DNA of 64,000 bases from Coniochaeta sp. PMI_546 (lineage: Eukaryota > Ascomycota > Sordariomycetes > Coniochaetales > Coniochaetaceae). The DNA lies in the NCBI GenBank assembly GCA_021432605.1, contig MU271159.1:372001-436000 (forward strand). Reading direction: 5' to 3'. The notes beneath the pieces are model-generated. The model did not search any database and was not told the origin of the DNA. It saw only the letters and a program-made list of their open reading frames with translations. Of this stretch, positions 11,251-22,957 are shown piece by piece. Position numbers and translations under genes: made by a program. How positions within the stretch are numbered: position 1 is the first letter of the stretch; every line of letters begins with the position of its first letter.

Positions 11251-11872
11251 CGTTATGAGATGGAGCTGGGCAAGGTCTGTTGGAGGGCGTCGGGCGTCTT
11301 TCTGCTACGGGGAAAACTATCTCTTGGCTTGCTTAGCGCTCTCAGAAGAGCACTGGTCGACGTGGGAAGTCGTTGATACGTTGATACAAGAGTCAAAGAC
11401 GGCGGGTAGAGGCTATATCTACTGTCGAGCTGCTCAGCCAGTTTTGCCTTATGTCTAGCAAAGCAATCTTAAAAATCACTGTAATGCCCAGGAGACCACA
11501 TATGATGCATGAGAAGAGTATATTCCTCTAGGCCACTGCAGTGTCTAAAAGTCTATGAATCTATCGTCCTGGAATGCCTATCTTGAGCTCTTCAGATGAT
11601 AGCTTCCATGTCTCGGTCCAAAAAGCAGAAGCACCCTGAACTTGAAAAAGTAGAACAGGGTATACCAGAACTCCGTGGGCGTATGTATGTACAACCCATG
11701 CTGTTTAAAAATGCATAATGCCGCAACGCCCGATGCTCCGCCAAAACTTTTCGTTTCCTCTTTTCCTTGCCCGCTGAAAATGGGAGAATGATAAAATGAT
11801 GTTGCTGGTGCTGCGAAAGGGTTGATGATGTGGTGGCTGTGTGTTGTTGGAGGGTGTGGCAAAAGAGACTGC
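11251..11872. other. Intergenic, tail-to-tail, no gene seen
   Basis: Convergent 3' region between the small acidic protein gene and the UPS2-like gene. There are no convincing frames or repeats. Confidence 0.5.
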
Positions 11873-12466
11873 TCAAGCAGCCATCCGGATCCCCTCAACC
11901 TGGCCCATCAACACTCCCTTCCGCTCCTTCTCCCGCTCCTCAGCGAACACCCGTCGGCTCATCGCCAGGACGGTCTCGAACCCTTCCTTGCCCTTGGCCG
12001 CGTTCTCGCCGAACCTCTTCACCAGTGTATCCTCGATACTGTTCTTGATCTTCTGCCAGCCGCCGCACAGGGCGGTGATCTTGGCGACCTGGTTGAACTG
12101 CGTCGTCTGCGCGCCCAGCGGCTTGTACACCACCGTCTCTTCGACATTGATGAGATTGCTGAAGGTCAAGTTCGCGCTGACCATGGTGACGGTCTTGTTG
12201 GCTGGATCGACGTAGGATGTCTCGAGGACCTGAGACTCCTCACCACCGCCTAGGATCTGGGCGAGCCATGCCGGTGCTGACTGGCGGCAGGTGATGAGGC
12301 GTTCTGTCCGTAGGATGCCGGTGGCAGGGTCGACTTGCCGCGAGAGCGTGTCGACGGCAATGACGTGTGTGGACTTCTCGTTCCAGGGGCAGTATTTGCG
12401 CCAGTTGGCGGTGGATACTTCCTCCCAGGAGTAGTTGAAGGTTTCGGTATTCGAAAAGACCTTCAT
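11873..12466 (-). CDS. UPS2: PRELI/MSF1-domain lipid-transfer protein, UPS2 type
   Basis: Single-exon 197-aa protein covering a complete PRELI/MSF1 domain. Ups proteins work with Mdm35 in the mitochondrial intermembrane space; Ups2 moves phosphatidylserine to the inner membrane for conversion to PE, while Ups1 moves phosphatidic acid. The N terminus MKVFSNTETFNYSWEEV followed by ANWRKYCPWNEKSTHVIAVD resembles the Ups2/SLMO branch (MKLFQN...F.YPW..V..ANW.KYPN..STHVIAVD) rather than Ups1. LRTERLITCRQSAPAWLAQI and ALCGGWQKIKNSIED are further family segments. The C-terminal basic helix is typical. No targeting peptide is expected, as these proteins are imported through Mdm35 and the disulfide relay. 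Confidence 0.93.
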   Translation of the reverse strand: MKVFSNTETFNYSWEEVSTANWRKYCPWNEKSTHVIAVDTLSRQVDPATGILRTERLITCRQSAPAWLAQILGGGEESQVLETSYVDPANKTVTMVSANLTFSNLINVEETVVYKPLGAQTTQFNQVAKITALCGGWQKIKNSIEDTLVKRFGENAAKGKEGFETVLAMSRRVFAEEREKERKGVLMGQVEGIRMAA

Positions 12467-13947
12467 GTTTGCGGTGTTGTGTTTTTTCTTTTTAACGTTT
12501 GTCTGAAGAAAGTTGTTTTGTAACCGTGATCGGAGGCCGAAATCGACCGGAGTTTGTTTGGGGATTTAGCAACCGAGGTAGCGGCTGAATGAATGCTTCT
12601 GGTAAAATCAAACAGGAGCTTCCAGTGTTTTGACGATCGTCTTTCGCGTCGTCAATAGACTTTGTGAGTGTTTAGCAAATGACTGTCTGATGGTAAGGGA
12701 AAAACACAGTTCGAGTCAAAGTTTGGATATTGATAATTAGGTATTCACGGTGGAAAGGAGAGGCCGGGCTTGCGCTTTTTTTAATACCCCGGACAAACAC
12801 TGACATTTTTTTCTGGATGAGGCACGCGAGAATGGGTATTATCGGATTCTCCACTAGTGGCGGAGTTGCGGAGACGCGGATTGGTCTGATGACTTCGCTA
12901 AGTTTCCCCGATGCATCGCGTCGGTGGGTCCGGAGAGGGAAATTGCGGAACGGGGTGTGTTCGGGGTCTGGAGCGTCCAATGGCACGGACCAATTCGAGG
13001 TTTGGTGCAAGTGGTACAGCAGCGATGACGGCCGATGATGACTGATCCGACACACATGATGGAGAAGGGTCGTCATGTTTCCAGAGCCAGCCAGGCCAGC
13101 CTGGCCAGCTGCGCGACGATCTGCAAACTTGATGCAATGAGGCTGAACTAGGCTTGGACCCTGAAATCCCCCGGATTGCGGGTTGACGTATGGATCAGAT
13201 ATTCTGCTGATCCTCTTGCGTATTGCAATTCGGATCGACATGCTCTCGATGGGCTTTGATATCTGGTTGGCCTGAAAACCTCCAAAAGACGTGAGAGATG
13301 ACGGAGGATGGCACAGCAGCTTGAGTATGTACGTGTAGTTCGGTCCTGCTGTGCAACTGGGGAGTACCGCTCAGTATGCATGAACGCCATGTCTACACGT
13401 AGAGCGAGGTATATGCCGCAACCCAAGCAGCTGCTCTGAATCCAGCATTAAGCAGAGACACCTCATGTTACTATGGTATCTCCTCGATGCCGATGACATC
13501 ATGGTCAACTACACATTGCCTAGCAATACCCGATCATCACCATGCACCAGGAATGCTCAAAATCCTTCACCGCGGTGGTCAACTCTCCTTAACTGTAGGC
13601 CGTAGATAGAATCATCCATGGAAAGATCGGAGCTCCCGGGAAAACGCCACAGATATGAAGCTCGTCACAGCTATTTCCTGCACGAGCAAAAGCTTATCGT
13701 ATACACACTTACTGCATACACTAGTGTATTATGTACTGTGGTAGAGGGGGTACTGTGGCTAAAACAGCGTGCAGGTCGGCCCACGAGCCACAGGCCGCCA
13801 CACCAACGTCATTACGACCGAAGCTCCGATTCGCAATCCCGTCGCCATTCCGTTGCTGCATACGTACACGTGCTACCAGTCTCTGTAAAACATTCCGCGG
13901 GAAGAGCATCACCAACACAACGTCTTCCTCCCGACTCAGGATGAGGC
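12467..13947. other. Intergenic, divergent, no gene seen
   Basis: About 1.5 kb between the UPS2-like gene and the J-protein gene. Overlapping short frames on both strands (12672-13241, 13721-14098) have no recognisable features and no splice support. No RNA gene or repeat is seen. Confidence 0.45.
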
Positions 13948-14888
13948 ATGCCATTCTTCCACTCTCCCCTCCGTGCGGCCCTTCCCGTCCGAACCGGCCT
14001 CCTCGCCCAATGCCGACCATGGCCTCCATCCCGAACTTTTCAGACTTCTCGTACCCTCCGCAATGACACTGACGCCAGCAAGAACCACTACGAGACATTG
14101 AACGTCCCTACCGATGCCTCGCATGCCGAGATCAAGAAGTCAGCCATCCCCGCTCTCCATCTTTCCACCTAAATTGATCTCTTTCCCTTACAACTCCCGA
14201 AAACTAACCTTCCCACCCCTTCCCACAAAGATCCTTCTACACCCTCTCCAAAACGCACCACCCAGACCACAACCCGGACGACCCGACCTCCCACGCCCGC
14301 TTCATGCGCCTGAGCGAGGCCTACGGCGTCCTCTCCCACGCCGACCGCCGCGCCCGCTACGACCGCGACCACCTGCGCCTGCACGCCCACAACCACCACC
14401 ACGCCGCCCGCCGGGGCGGCTCCTACTCCTCCACCGGCCCGGCCGGCGGCCGCCCTCCCTCGGGCCTGTCCAAGCGCCGCGGCACGACCTTCACCGGCCC
14501 CCCGCCCAGCTTCTACCGGAGTGGCGGGTGGGGCGCCCACGGGACCAAGCGGAGGGCCGCGCACGAGGAGACCACGGGTACGGCTGGACCCATGGGTGGG
14601 CCCGCGGGGGCTGGTGCTGGTGCCGGAGGGGGGATGGGACCCGGTCAGGATCCGACTCATAATACGGCCGGGGCGGCGCATTTTGATCACGTGGGGCATG
14701 AGAGGATGCATCGCCGGCATGAGGAGAGTAGGAGGGCCAAGAGGAGAGGGGAGGATGGAGTCCCCGTCGTGGACACGGGGTTGTGGTTCAGGTTTGTCGT
14801 TGTCACGGGCATTGTGGCGGGTGCCGCTTATGTGCCTTATTGGCTTACGCGAAGGGATGGGAAGAAGACTAGGAAGAAAGAGACGTGA
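13948..14888 (+). CDS. Mitochondrial membrane-anchored J-domain (DnaJ-like) protein
   Basis: Two exons, 13948-14138 and 14231-14888, give 282 aa. The donor is GTCAGC, weaker than usual, but the junction restores a perfect J-domain: NHYETLNVPTDASHAEIKKS continuing into FYTLSKTHHPDHNPDD. The HPD catalytic tripeptide that stimulates Hsp70 ATPase is present. The N terminus (MPFFHSPLRAALPVRTGLLA, then SRTFQTSRTL) is Arg/Ser-rich with no acids, typical of a mitochondrial presequence. After a His-, Gly- and Arg-rich linker, one transmembrane helix FRFVVVTGIVAGAAYVPYWL lies near the C terminus and is followed by basic residues. The layout resembles yeast Jid1-type inner-membrane J-proteins; orthology is inferred, not shown. 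Confidence 0.88.
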
Positions 14889-15251
14889 GAGAATGAGGGT
14901 TTGGATTGAATGGAAGCCGAGAGAGAGAGAGACGGGTGTATATGTATGAACTAGTGGCATGAGTGGGTTACGGAGTCAAGGAGTCTCTTTGCCCTTACTT
15001 AAGTATGGCTGTACATCACACGTCAGGGGGCGAATAGACGAGCAACGCGCTCAAGTCGTGCAGTGTATAATGCGAATAGCAAACGAGCTTAGCATTATAG
15101 TTCAACATCTATTCTACACCCCAGAAGATATACTGCCGCTGGCCGCAAGTCCTCTGCGAATTAAGAGTACATTGAGTGAGAGCTTGGTTGGTGGAGCGTC
15201 CTGAATTACGAAATCCCATAAACGCTGAACTAGCCATATCCGCTATCGTAT
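14889..15251. other. Intergenic, tail-to-tail, no gene seen
   Basis: Short convergent 3' region with a (GA)n run near 14921-14932. No coding frame is supported. Confidence 0.5.
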
Positions 15252-16705
15252 CTAGGACTCGAAGGTGAAGCTGGTGCCGACCTGTATTATTTTCTTCTTG
15301 TCAGTGCCTATGTCAATCTAATGAATCGGTGGGTGACGCACCTTGTGGCTGGCCTGGTCGAGCTTCTGGGTATCGAACGAAGCGCCAATGCCGAAGAAGA
15401 CACCGGGGCGGAGGCAGACGTTGTACGCAACGGCGGCGACACCGCGGTCGTTGATCTTGGCCTGGAGTCACACATTTGTCAGCATCAAACGGTGCATCGT
15501 TTATACTACCTTTCCAGTTCCCGGAGGACAAACCTTGACGAAGGACAGAGGGTCGAGACGGTACTTGCTGGCGACCTCGAGGCCGACAGTGTTGCTGGCC
15601 TTGGAGTTCCAGGTGGCCTTGGCGCCGGCCTCGACCTGGCTGTTGACCTTGTGGTAGTAGCTGGCAGCGAAGAGGCTCAGCTGGTCAGAGGCAGTGACGG
15701 CAGCGCTGTAGGTGGGGGCGGCATAGCCGACGGCGGCGCTGTAGCTGGTGACGGCGCCCTTGGCGACATCGTAGCCGGCCGAAGCACCGGCGAGGAAGCC
15801 CTCGTGACCGACGACGGCGTCAATGTTGGCGGTGGGGCCCTTGAGGAGGTCGAAGAAGGCGCGGCCGTGGAAGTTGGGCTGCTTGAAGTGCAGGTTGAAC
15901 TTTGCGCCGCGGGCCGAAGAAGCGGGCAGGAAGGAGAAGATACCCTCAGCCTTGAGGCCCTTGGCCAGGCTGTCGTTGAGCTCGAGCTTGGACTCGAGCG
16001 CGTTGGCAGTGTTCCACGACTGGGTAAGGGTCAAGCCTGTTGTCCGTTGCCGGTACCACATTAGCACTTGCATCCGCGTGTTGCCGGGGGCGAGCAGCGC
16101 CATAACATCGACCGAGTGACCGCATACAGGCGATCCTCGGCTTGCCATGGAGAGCTGGAGATGTGGGATTGGTTTATAGGCTGATCTTGATACACGGCCC
16201 CATGACGACGACGCATCCTTATGGCGTCGGCGTTTCCTGGGTCGAGCTTGATCTGGGGTTGTGTTGGGGGGTTGAAATTCAAAACTGCTAGGGAGGGAGC
16301 CGTCCGTACCCAGGGGCTTGTCGGTGTATTTGCCCTCGATCTGGTGACGGGCAGACGTCGTCAGTAATGTCCATGTGCAATTGAAGGATCCCCCGCAGCT
16401 TGCGACAGCTTCTACTGGGGACAAAGGATGAGACATACCGCTCCGCTGGTCACCTGATCGTGGCTGCTCTTGCCGGTGACCTTGAAGGCAACATTGTTCG
16501 GGGTGTTGCTCTTGACCTCGAGGGTGCCGGCCGAGAGGTGGTAGAAGTCCTTGTTGAGGAGCTAGAAACAGACGGGTCAATGGTAAGTAATGCGCAAACC
16601 TAAGAGAGACAGAGAGCAAGACAAATGCCTCGCTGGCGAAGCTCTGATGTGAGATCTTACGTCGTTGGCCGACTTGGCGATATCTGCGAAAGCTGGGACA
16701 GACAT
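15252..16705 (-). CDS. por1: Mitochondrial outer-membrane porin (VDAC)
   Basis: Six exons on the minus strand: 16661-16705, 16439-16561, 16310-16340, 15534-16036, 15342-15461 and 15252-15281, giving 283 aa, the length of Neurospora porin. All junctions keep frame. VDAC forms a 19-stranded beta-barrel that passes ATP, ADP and metabolites across the outer membrane. The N-terminal MSVPAFADIAKSANDLLNKD is the amphipathic pore helix; TLTQSWNTANALESKLEL and the C-terminal VGTSFTFES are family hallmarks. The GLK-like nucleotide site is replaced by KGLKAEGIFSFLP, as in fungi. Exons 3 (31 nt) and 6 (30 nt) are microexons. The exon pattern and strong codon bias (GCC, AAG, CTC) suit a highly expressed gene. 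Confidence 0.97.
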
Positions 16706-17309
16706 GATGAGTGATGTGCGTCTACTGGGAAGAGATGAGCGGTAATTCAGATGGAATTGAGTTGGAGACTTGGAGTTGTTGGAGTCGGGGTGAGGTGGTG
16801 GGAAAGGAGGTGGACGTTTCTGGTGGACGATGATGGAAGAAAAGTCTCGGGTCAAGGCGTGTTGCAGCTTCCGCCAAGACGAATTTGGTTGGGGGCTGCT
16901 GATTCGCTGCTCGGCAACTGCTTTCCACCTTTTCCCACCGTTCCCACCTTCCCGCACGCAGAGGAAGAGGTACGTACCTGCTGCACCAGCGCATCCACGT
17001 GGTCCGTTGGTTGAGCTGTGATTCAGCGATTGTTTATCTTAATTTGGCGACTTCATGCTTCCGCAAGGCTCTCCATCCAGGAGCAATCATTCATACGAAG
17101 AGAAGTCGTCAAACATACTTCCAATGCATTGCAAAGGTATGATGGTATGGTATGAGTAGCACAAACATCTAGATCCTACTTTTTCCCTTCTTCACAGGTA
17201 TTTCCTATCACAACCAATTCCCTATCTCCAAATCCACCAGCTAGACGCCAGTTTGACATGAACCAGTCTATTTTCATATCACACAATATCGGAGAGCAGT
17301 TGGAACGCT
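16706..17309. other. Porin promoter and asparagine-synthetase 3' region
   Basis: About 600 bp holding the porin promoter/leader (CT-rich on the minus strand) and the end of the asparagine synthetase transcript. No gene is seen. Confidence 0.5.
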
Positions 17310-19682
17310 CTAGGCAGCGTTGTCGTACTTCTGCTGATGGACGGCAATAGCCCGACCACTGGGATCCGTCTGTTTGGACCACTTGGGCGTCCACCTCATG
17401 ACGGTCGACGCGCACGACGGCGGGAAGTGCTCGTCGAACATGCAGCGGTACCAGTATCTGCAACCACGTTAGCAATCATTCACCGTCACAGCACTCCATC
17501 TCTGTCCCCCGGGGGCTGGTTTGCACTTACGCCTCCTTAGAGTCGGGAATATCGCTGCCCCACTCGGGCTTCGGGTTCTTCATCATCTCGTCAGTGACCT
17601 GCTGCTCGGCCGTGTCCTTGAGCGCATCGATCCAGCCATATCCGACACCGTCCGAGAACTGCTCCTTCTGGCGCCACAGGATGTCGTCCGGCAGGTACGG
17701 CTCCTCGGGCGTGTCGAAGGCCTTGCGCAGGATGTACTTCTCCATCCGGTCCTTGGTGATCATCTTCTCCTTGGGGTCGATGTTCATGGCCACCTCGAGG
17801 AACTGCGCCTGTTAGTCTTACAGCGCTTCACAAACGCGTCTGGTGAACTAGACTTACCTCCTTGTCCAGGAACGGCACGCGAGCCTCCAGGCCCCAGGCC
17901 GACGTCGACTTGTTGGCGCGCAGGCAATCGGCCAGATGGAGGTTCTTGACGCGCTTGACGCACTCCTCGTGGAACGCAGCCTTGTCAGGCGCGTTGTGAA
18001 AATACAGGTATCCTCCAAAGATCTCGTCACTTCCCTCGCCACTGAGCACCATCTTGATACCCATAGCCTTGATCTTGCGCGAGAGCAGGTACATGGGCGT
18101 CGAGGCACGGATGGTGGTGACGTCGTACGTCTCCAAGTGGTAGATGACATCAGACAGCGCGTTAAGACCGTCTTCAATGGTGAAGGTCATGACGTGATGC
18201 TTGGTGCCCAAGAACTTGGCCACCTTGAGCGCAGCGACGTTGTCGGGCGAGCCGGGCAGACCGATCGAGAAGGAGTTGAGTTGCGGCAGGAAGGTCATGG
18301 TGTTGAGCTTGTTGTCGTCGTCGATGCCGACCAAGCCCTCACCGTGGTCGAAATCCTTGGGCGTGTCCTCGTTGATGCCGTTGTCCTCGGCCAGCTTCTT
18401 CAGGCGCAGAGTCTCCCTCTGTGCGATAGCAGCAACCAAGCTCGAGTCGAGACCGCCAGAGAGGAGGACGCCGTAGGGCACCTCGGCCATCAACCGTTTC
18501 CGTACCGACTTCTCGAAAGTCTCGCGGAGAAGCTTGAGGTCGAGAGGAGTATCGGGAATCCTCTTCTCGTCCCACCACGACGGCTGGAAGTACCGTGTCC
18601 GCTCCTTCGTCAAGCTGTCGTAGATGTGTCCAGGCGGGAACGCCTCGATCTTGTCACAGACAGGGTGTAAGCACTTCAGCTCCGAGGCGAAATAGGTCGT
18701 GTTCGGCGCCTTCGAGTCCCAACCCTGGTAGAAGGTGGTGATGCCGATGGGATCACGAGCGGCGATGGTTCGGTCAAGGTTCTTGTCGTACAGCACGAAG
18801 GAGAACATGCCGTCCAGGTGCTTGGGCGCATCCAGGCCATATTCGAGATACTGTTTGACGGTTAGTGGCCAGTCCCGAGTATGGGGACCGTCGCGGAGCA
18901 CCAACCAGAGGAATGATAACCTCGCAGTCAGACGTGGTCTTGAAGTGATATGGCTTCTTCAGGTGCTTCCGGATAAGACGGTGGTTGTAGATCTCGCCGT
19001 TGACGGCCAGGACGATGCTCTCATCGGCATTGGTGAGTGGCTGAGCTCCGCTCTCTACCCCTTTGTAAGTCGGAATGTTCGGTGATCGAAGGTAGACAGA
19101 GGATGACCCACCAACGCCGACGATACTGAGGCGCTCATGGCACAGTACTGTGAGAGACGACGTTAGCTAACTTAGCCTGCGAAGGAATAGGAGGGGTTGC
19201 TTAGTTGGCCCAGGGTTAATGTTGCATACTCGTCTGGTTAGAAATGACACTGCCGCCTGTATGAGAGTTAGCAATCCGTCTTGTTCAGACCGAGTCGTGT
19301 GACTCAGATTCTGGACGTTACTTACTCCAATCAGGTCCCCTGTGTCGAACTCTGTGATTTCATGAGTTAGTTGAACTGTCCTTTGCCCTTTGTTCGGAGC
19401 CGAATGGGCACAAGAAGTACGACATACGCTTTCGCGAGTTTGAGAGCCGTTGGCTTGAACTTTTGGACGTCGGGATGACTGTTTTGGAATTAGCTTGCAG
19501 GCCATTGGGAGACCCCTGAGCGCCGCCTCAATCGACAGCGAGGGGCAGTCATCATCATTGGTGGGGCATATTCAAAAAGATGCTGCCCCTCCAAAGAAAT
19601 CGTGACGATGCGACGAGAAAGACATCTGATATCTGAGAGGAAGATAGAATGCTTACCAGTGACAGGCGAATATGCCACACAT
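17310..19682 (-). CDS. asn2: Glutamine-hydrolysing asparagine synthetase
   Basis: Nine exons inferred on the minus strand: 19657-19682, 19428-19478, 19326-19351, 19230-19256, 19112-19147, 18906-19060, 17858-18850, 17531-17808 and 17310-17457. All phases agree and give 579 aa, the usual size. The enzyme makes asparagine from aspartate, ATP and glutamine. Cys2 of [13 protein letters not shown] is the glutaminase nucleophile; [20 protein letters not shown] and AVNGEIYNH complete the class-II amidotransferase domain. The synthetase domain shows the PP-loop [14 protein letters not shown] and [16 protein letters not shown]. The last residues, after a Trp-rich segment ending [11 protein letters not shown], match the fungal C terminus. 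The first five exons are only 26-51 nt long. Cytosolic. Confidence 0.96.
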
Positions 19683-21145
19683 CTTGAATAGCTTGAAGGG
19701 ATCGGTACTCTTGCAATTGGGACCTGACGGAGCTTGTGCGGCGCTGAGATACGGAGCCTATTGCCAGTTAGCGAAGACAGATGCTTCTTATACTCACCAC
19801 TTGTGGTCGATGGTTGTCCTCGAGGTCGAGTCTGATGTGAGATGTATGGACTTCAGTATCCCGTAGGTATCGTGTACGTTCGAGGCGCTAGACGGAGTGG
19901 GATGAAGAACGGAAATGGTTGCGGGAGAGGAAGAGAAATGCGACAAGGGAACGGGAGAGGAAGAGAAATGCGACAAGGGAACTAGGGACACAAGATGAAG
20001 AGTCACACGTCGACAAAATGCTCAGAGGCGATACCGCGATAGTCCATTACTGCTTAGCTCGAAAATTTAAAGATACACTAAATGGATCCCCGGTTTATTG
20101 CTATGGTAAGGTATCTTACCCTCTCGGGCCTCTCCACATCCTGCGACTCAGTTAGAGCTACCCAGTTGCTTCCAATCGTGTCAAGCGTAAAACAGTTTGT
20201 CGCCTCCCGACATCGGCCGAGTCACCCAATTGGCGGGCTCGACCGGAGAGACAGCTCCATCCGTACTGTGGGAGAGTAAGCTTGGCCCTTAACCTTAGGT
20301 GACTATCTACGTTTGCTCGATAAGAGATTCTCGAGTTGTTCTAGTCTGACCTACACGTCGCGTTCTGCCGTGGTGGAAATGTGCATCTGTTTTCTCCAGG
20401 TGTATTTTGGGTACGGCGTTTTATGTACGTGTTATTGGATGCAGTACTCCTCGAACTTTAAGTTCCAGCCGGGTGACAGGGTCAAGTCGTCACTCTGACT
20501 GCCGGTCTACTTCGGGAGGACAAAAAAAGACGGGGTAAACCCCTGTGACGGCCGGATCTCATCATGAGACCTGAATCCTCCAGCGATCTGATCGAGGCGC
20601 ATGTGGGGGAGGCGCATCGAGAGACGGGGTCAAGCTCGTTGTAAGACTACGATGACTGGACAGCAGAATAAGACAAACGAGGGGGGAGACGGGCGGCTTT
20701 TCGAGCCTTTCTTTGCAGACAGCAGTATTACAAGCTTTGCCAACGCTAGCTGTGGGAGTCACGGGTCACGGATGCATCTCCAGCCTCCTTCCGCCTCCGC
20801 GTTACTTTCCATCTCACGTTGGATCTTGGCTTCGTTGCAAGAGCAATATCTCTCATTCATGTGGACGCCTATCGACAAAATCGCTCAGCCGCGTGAAACC
20901 GAGTCTAAGTGCTCTCAGTGTCGACCTGCCCCTGGCTGGTAGATATCTAGGTATCCATGAGCTATGACACTATGACAAGAACCGCAAACTCCAGCCAAAG
21001 CAATGACCCCTCCTGTCTTTGGATGCCGCAAACTCCGTACCATCATTACCAGTCGTGATGCCCCTCGTATAGATGAAACTGAAAGCAAGACCCGACAAAA
21101 ACTGCATTTGAACTGCCTTTTAGCAACCCAACAGCCCAGCCTAGC
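19683..21145. other. Asparagine-synthetase promoter and intergenic region
   Basis: About 1.5 kb upstream of asparagine synthetase and downstream of UBC9. It carries a perfect 2 x 30 bp tandem duplication (listed separately). No supported gene or RNA is seen. Confidence 0.45.
19922..19981 (+). repeat. Perfect tandem duplication, 2 x 30 bp
   Basis: Positions 19922-19951 and 19952-19981 are identical purine-rich 30-mers beginning CGGGAGAGGAAGAGAAATGC. They lie about 240 bp upstream of the asparagine synthetase ATG, within its likely promoter or leader. Identity suggests a recent duplication. Confidence 0.9.
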
Positions 21146-21855
21146 TTACGGAGCCGGATTCTCGCGGACAACGCGACGAATCCGTTTCTCGTACTCGGTC
21201 CTATCCTTCTTGAAGAGATTATATGCTTCGGCTTGAGCCGGTGACTCGGGGTTCGGGTCGTTGAGAAGGTCCTGCACGCCGAGGAGGATCTGCTTGATCG
21301 TGATGGCCGGCTTCCACGCTTCCTCCTCGTTCAGGATTGACAAGCAGACGGTGCCCGACGGATAGACGTTCGGGTGGAATAATGGGGGGACGAATTTGCC
21401 TGCACATCGAGTGGTTAGCTGGAGCTGTCATGCCGATAGGTGACGCGGCGAGGTCATGGAGCCCGCGTGGGTAGGCTTACACTTTGGGGGCTTCGTGGGG
21501 TACTCTGCATGGTGAGGAAGGCTCAGGTTAGCAGTGGTGTTTCTGACGGTGTCTCTGGATGGAGATCTGAAGCATGTGGCAGGTAGACGTACCATCGGGG
21601 AAAGTCATAGTCAGCTTGAAGAGACCACCGGCCCAGATAGTCTTGTCCTTGCCAGGAATACCGCACTCCCAAACTTTCAGATCGAGCACACCTTGCGCAG
21701 TGCGCGCAGGCTTTGCGAAGAAACCAAATGGGTGGTCCTTGCGCCATTGCTTTCTGTGACATATCGGTCAGCAGGCTGGCGGTGACACACGCAGGCCAGG
21801 GCTGGGCATCGGGTTCTCACCTCTCCTCTTGGAGGCGGTTCTGGCACAGCGACAT
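21146..21855 (-). CDS. ubc9: SUMO-conjugating enzyme E2 (UBC9)
   Basis: Four exons on the minus strand: 21821-21855, 21593-21753, 21481-21504 (24 nt) and 21146-21399, giving 157 aa, exactly the conserved Ubc9 length. It accepts SUMO from the E1 as a thioester and passes it to lysines in psi-K-x-E sites, mainly in the nucleus. The N terminus [20 protein letters not shown] is the SUMO/E1-binding helix. The UBC core shows [20 protein letters not shown], the HPN motif in [16 protein letters not shown] with the catalytic Cys, and [19 protein letters not shown]. The C terminus VRENPAP is family-like. The 24-nt exon encodes EYPTKPPK, so splicing is well constrained. Confidence 0.97.
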
Positions 21856-22957
21856 TGTGGTAGAATGAGGGGTCTCGATCGACGATCAGAAACTGTGCGG
21901 TCGTCTCTCCTAAGCCGAAAGCAGTAGGTACACCCAAAGACGTGTCGTCGATGTGAAAGCCAGTGTGTGACACGAGGCTGAAGGCGATGAATCACGAGCG
22001 GAACACTGTCGTCAGAAAAAGCGGGGTGAAGGTGTGTCTGGGGATGTAAACTGCGGCCGCAATAGGTTTTAAATATGCGACCTGCAGGTGGGAGTTGGGG
22101 GTGTTTAGCAGAGTGGCAGGAGTGGGTAAGACTTTTCGATTTGTTCAATACCTTCAAGACCAGTGGCGTTCTCGTCAAAAAAAAAAAGAACGGAGTGCTT
22201 CTTGAAGCAGTAGCGGACAAGGGTGGTGGGATGTCGTCGCTTTGCACCAGACCGAGAAATTTTGGCAGTCCTTTCTCATAGGCTGCCGGCTGTCAGAAAG
22301 AGAAGGCAAGGTAAAGGCGGCAAAGGCTGGCAGCTGTCAGTAAGCAGATCAAAATGCATCGACCTCCCGCTCGGGAGCGTTGTGGGGCAGCCTTTTAAAG
22401 AACGATGATCTTCAATGTTAAACATAAATTTGTCGATTCTTCAAGCCATTAGCGACCTAACACCAGCTCATCACAATGACGCACAAGATATTCAGATCCA
22501 ATAGCCATCAAATTTGGATATCTGATTCATTCTAGCACTCTGATAAGGTACCTCGTCGTTTGATGTCATGAAGTTGAATAAAGCTGCGGAAACAATGATG
22601 ACCGGTCTGCCAATCCCGGTGCTCGGCCCGTGGGGAACCCCACTTGGACAGGACCCCGGCATGATGCGGGCTGATGCCTCGGCGCCAGCTTGAACATTTT
22701 GGAGAGCAAGGTACCGACCTAGAGTTCTACCTTATTCCTACCTCACTGCTTCCTAATATCAAAGATACCTGTGGCCAGGATTACCCAGCATTTCATATAC
22801 GCATATCCCCCCACGGTATTGCTGTTTTCTCCGACACTGCATTAGTGCCATTCCCCAACTCTTTTTGGCCGACTGCAGAAACGTGGGGCTCACTCTCACC
22901 TGCGTCGCCCTTCCCCCGCGTTGTGTTTGTTCTGTATATGGACTTCAACGGTACATC
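21856..22957. other. Divergent promoter region between UBC9 and PEX19
   Basis: About 1.1 kb between divergent genes. It has an A11 run near 22177 and CT-rich stretches. No coding frame or RNA is supported. Confidence 0.5.

Noticed and set aside
12672-13241. 189-codon minus-strand frame in a gene-free region
   Set aside because: There is no recognisable motif or splice support, and overlapping frames of similar length exist on both strands.
14114-14662. 182-codon plus-strand frame rich in Pro/Arg
   Set aside because: It is the alternative frame of the J-protein exon 2, whose HPD motif fixes the true frame.
15321-16064. 247-codon plus-strand frame
   Set aside because: It is antisense to the porin exons; the porin protein is unambiguous.
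17936-18670. 244-codon plus-strand frame
   Set aside because: It is antisense to asparagine synthetase exon 7.
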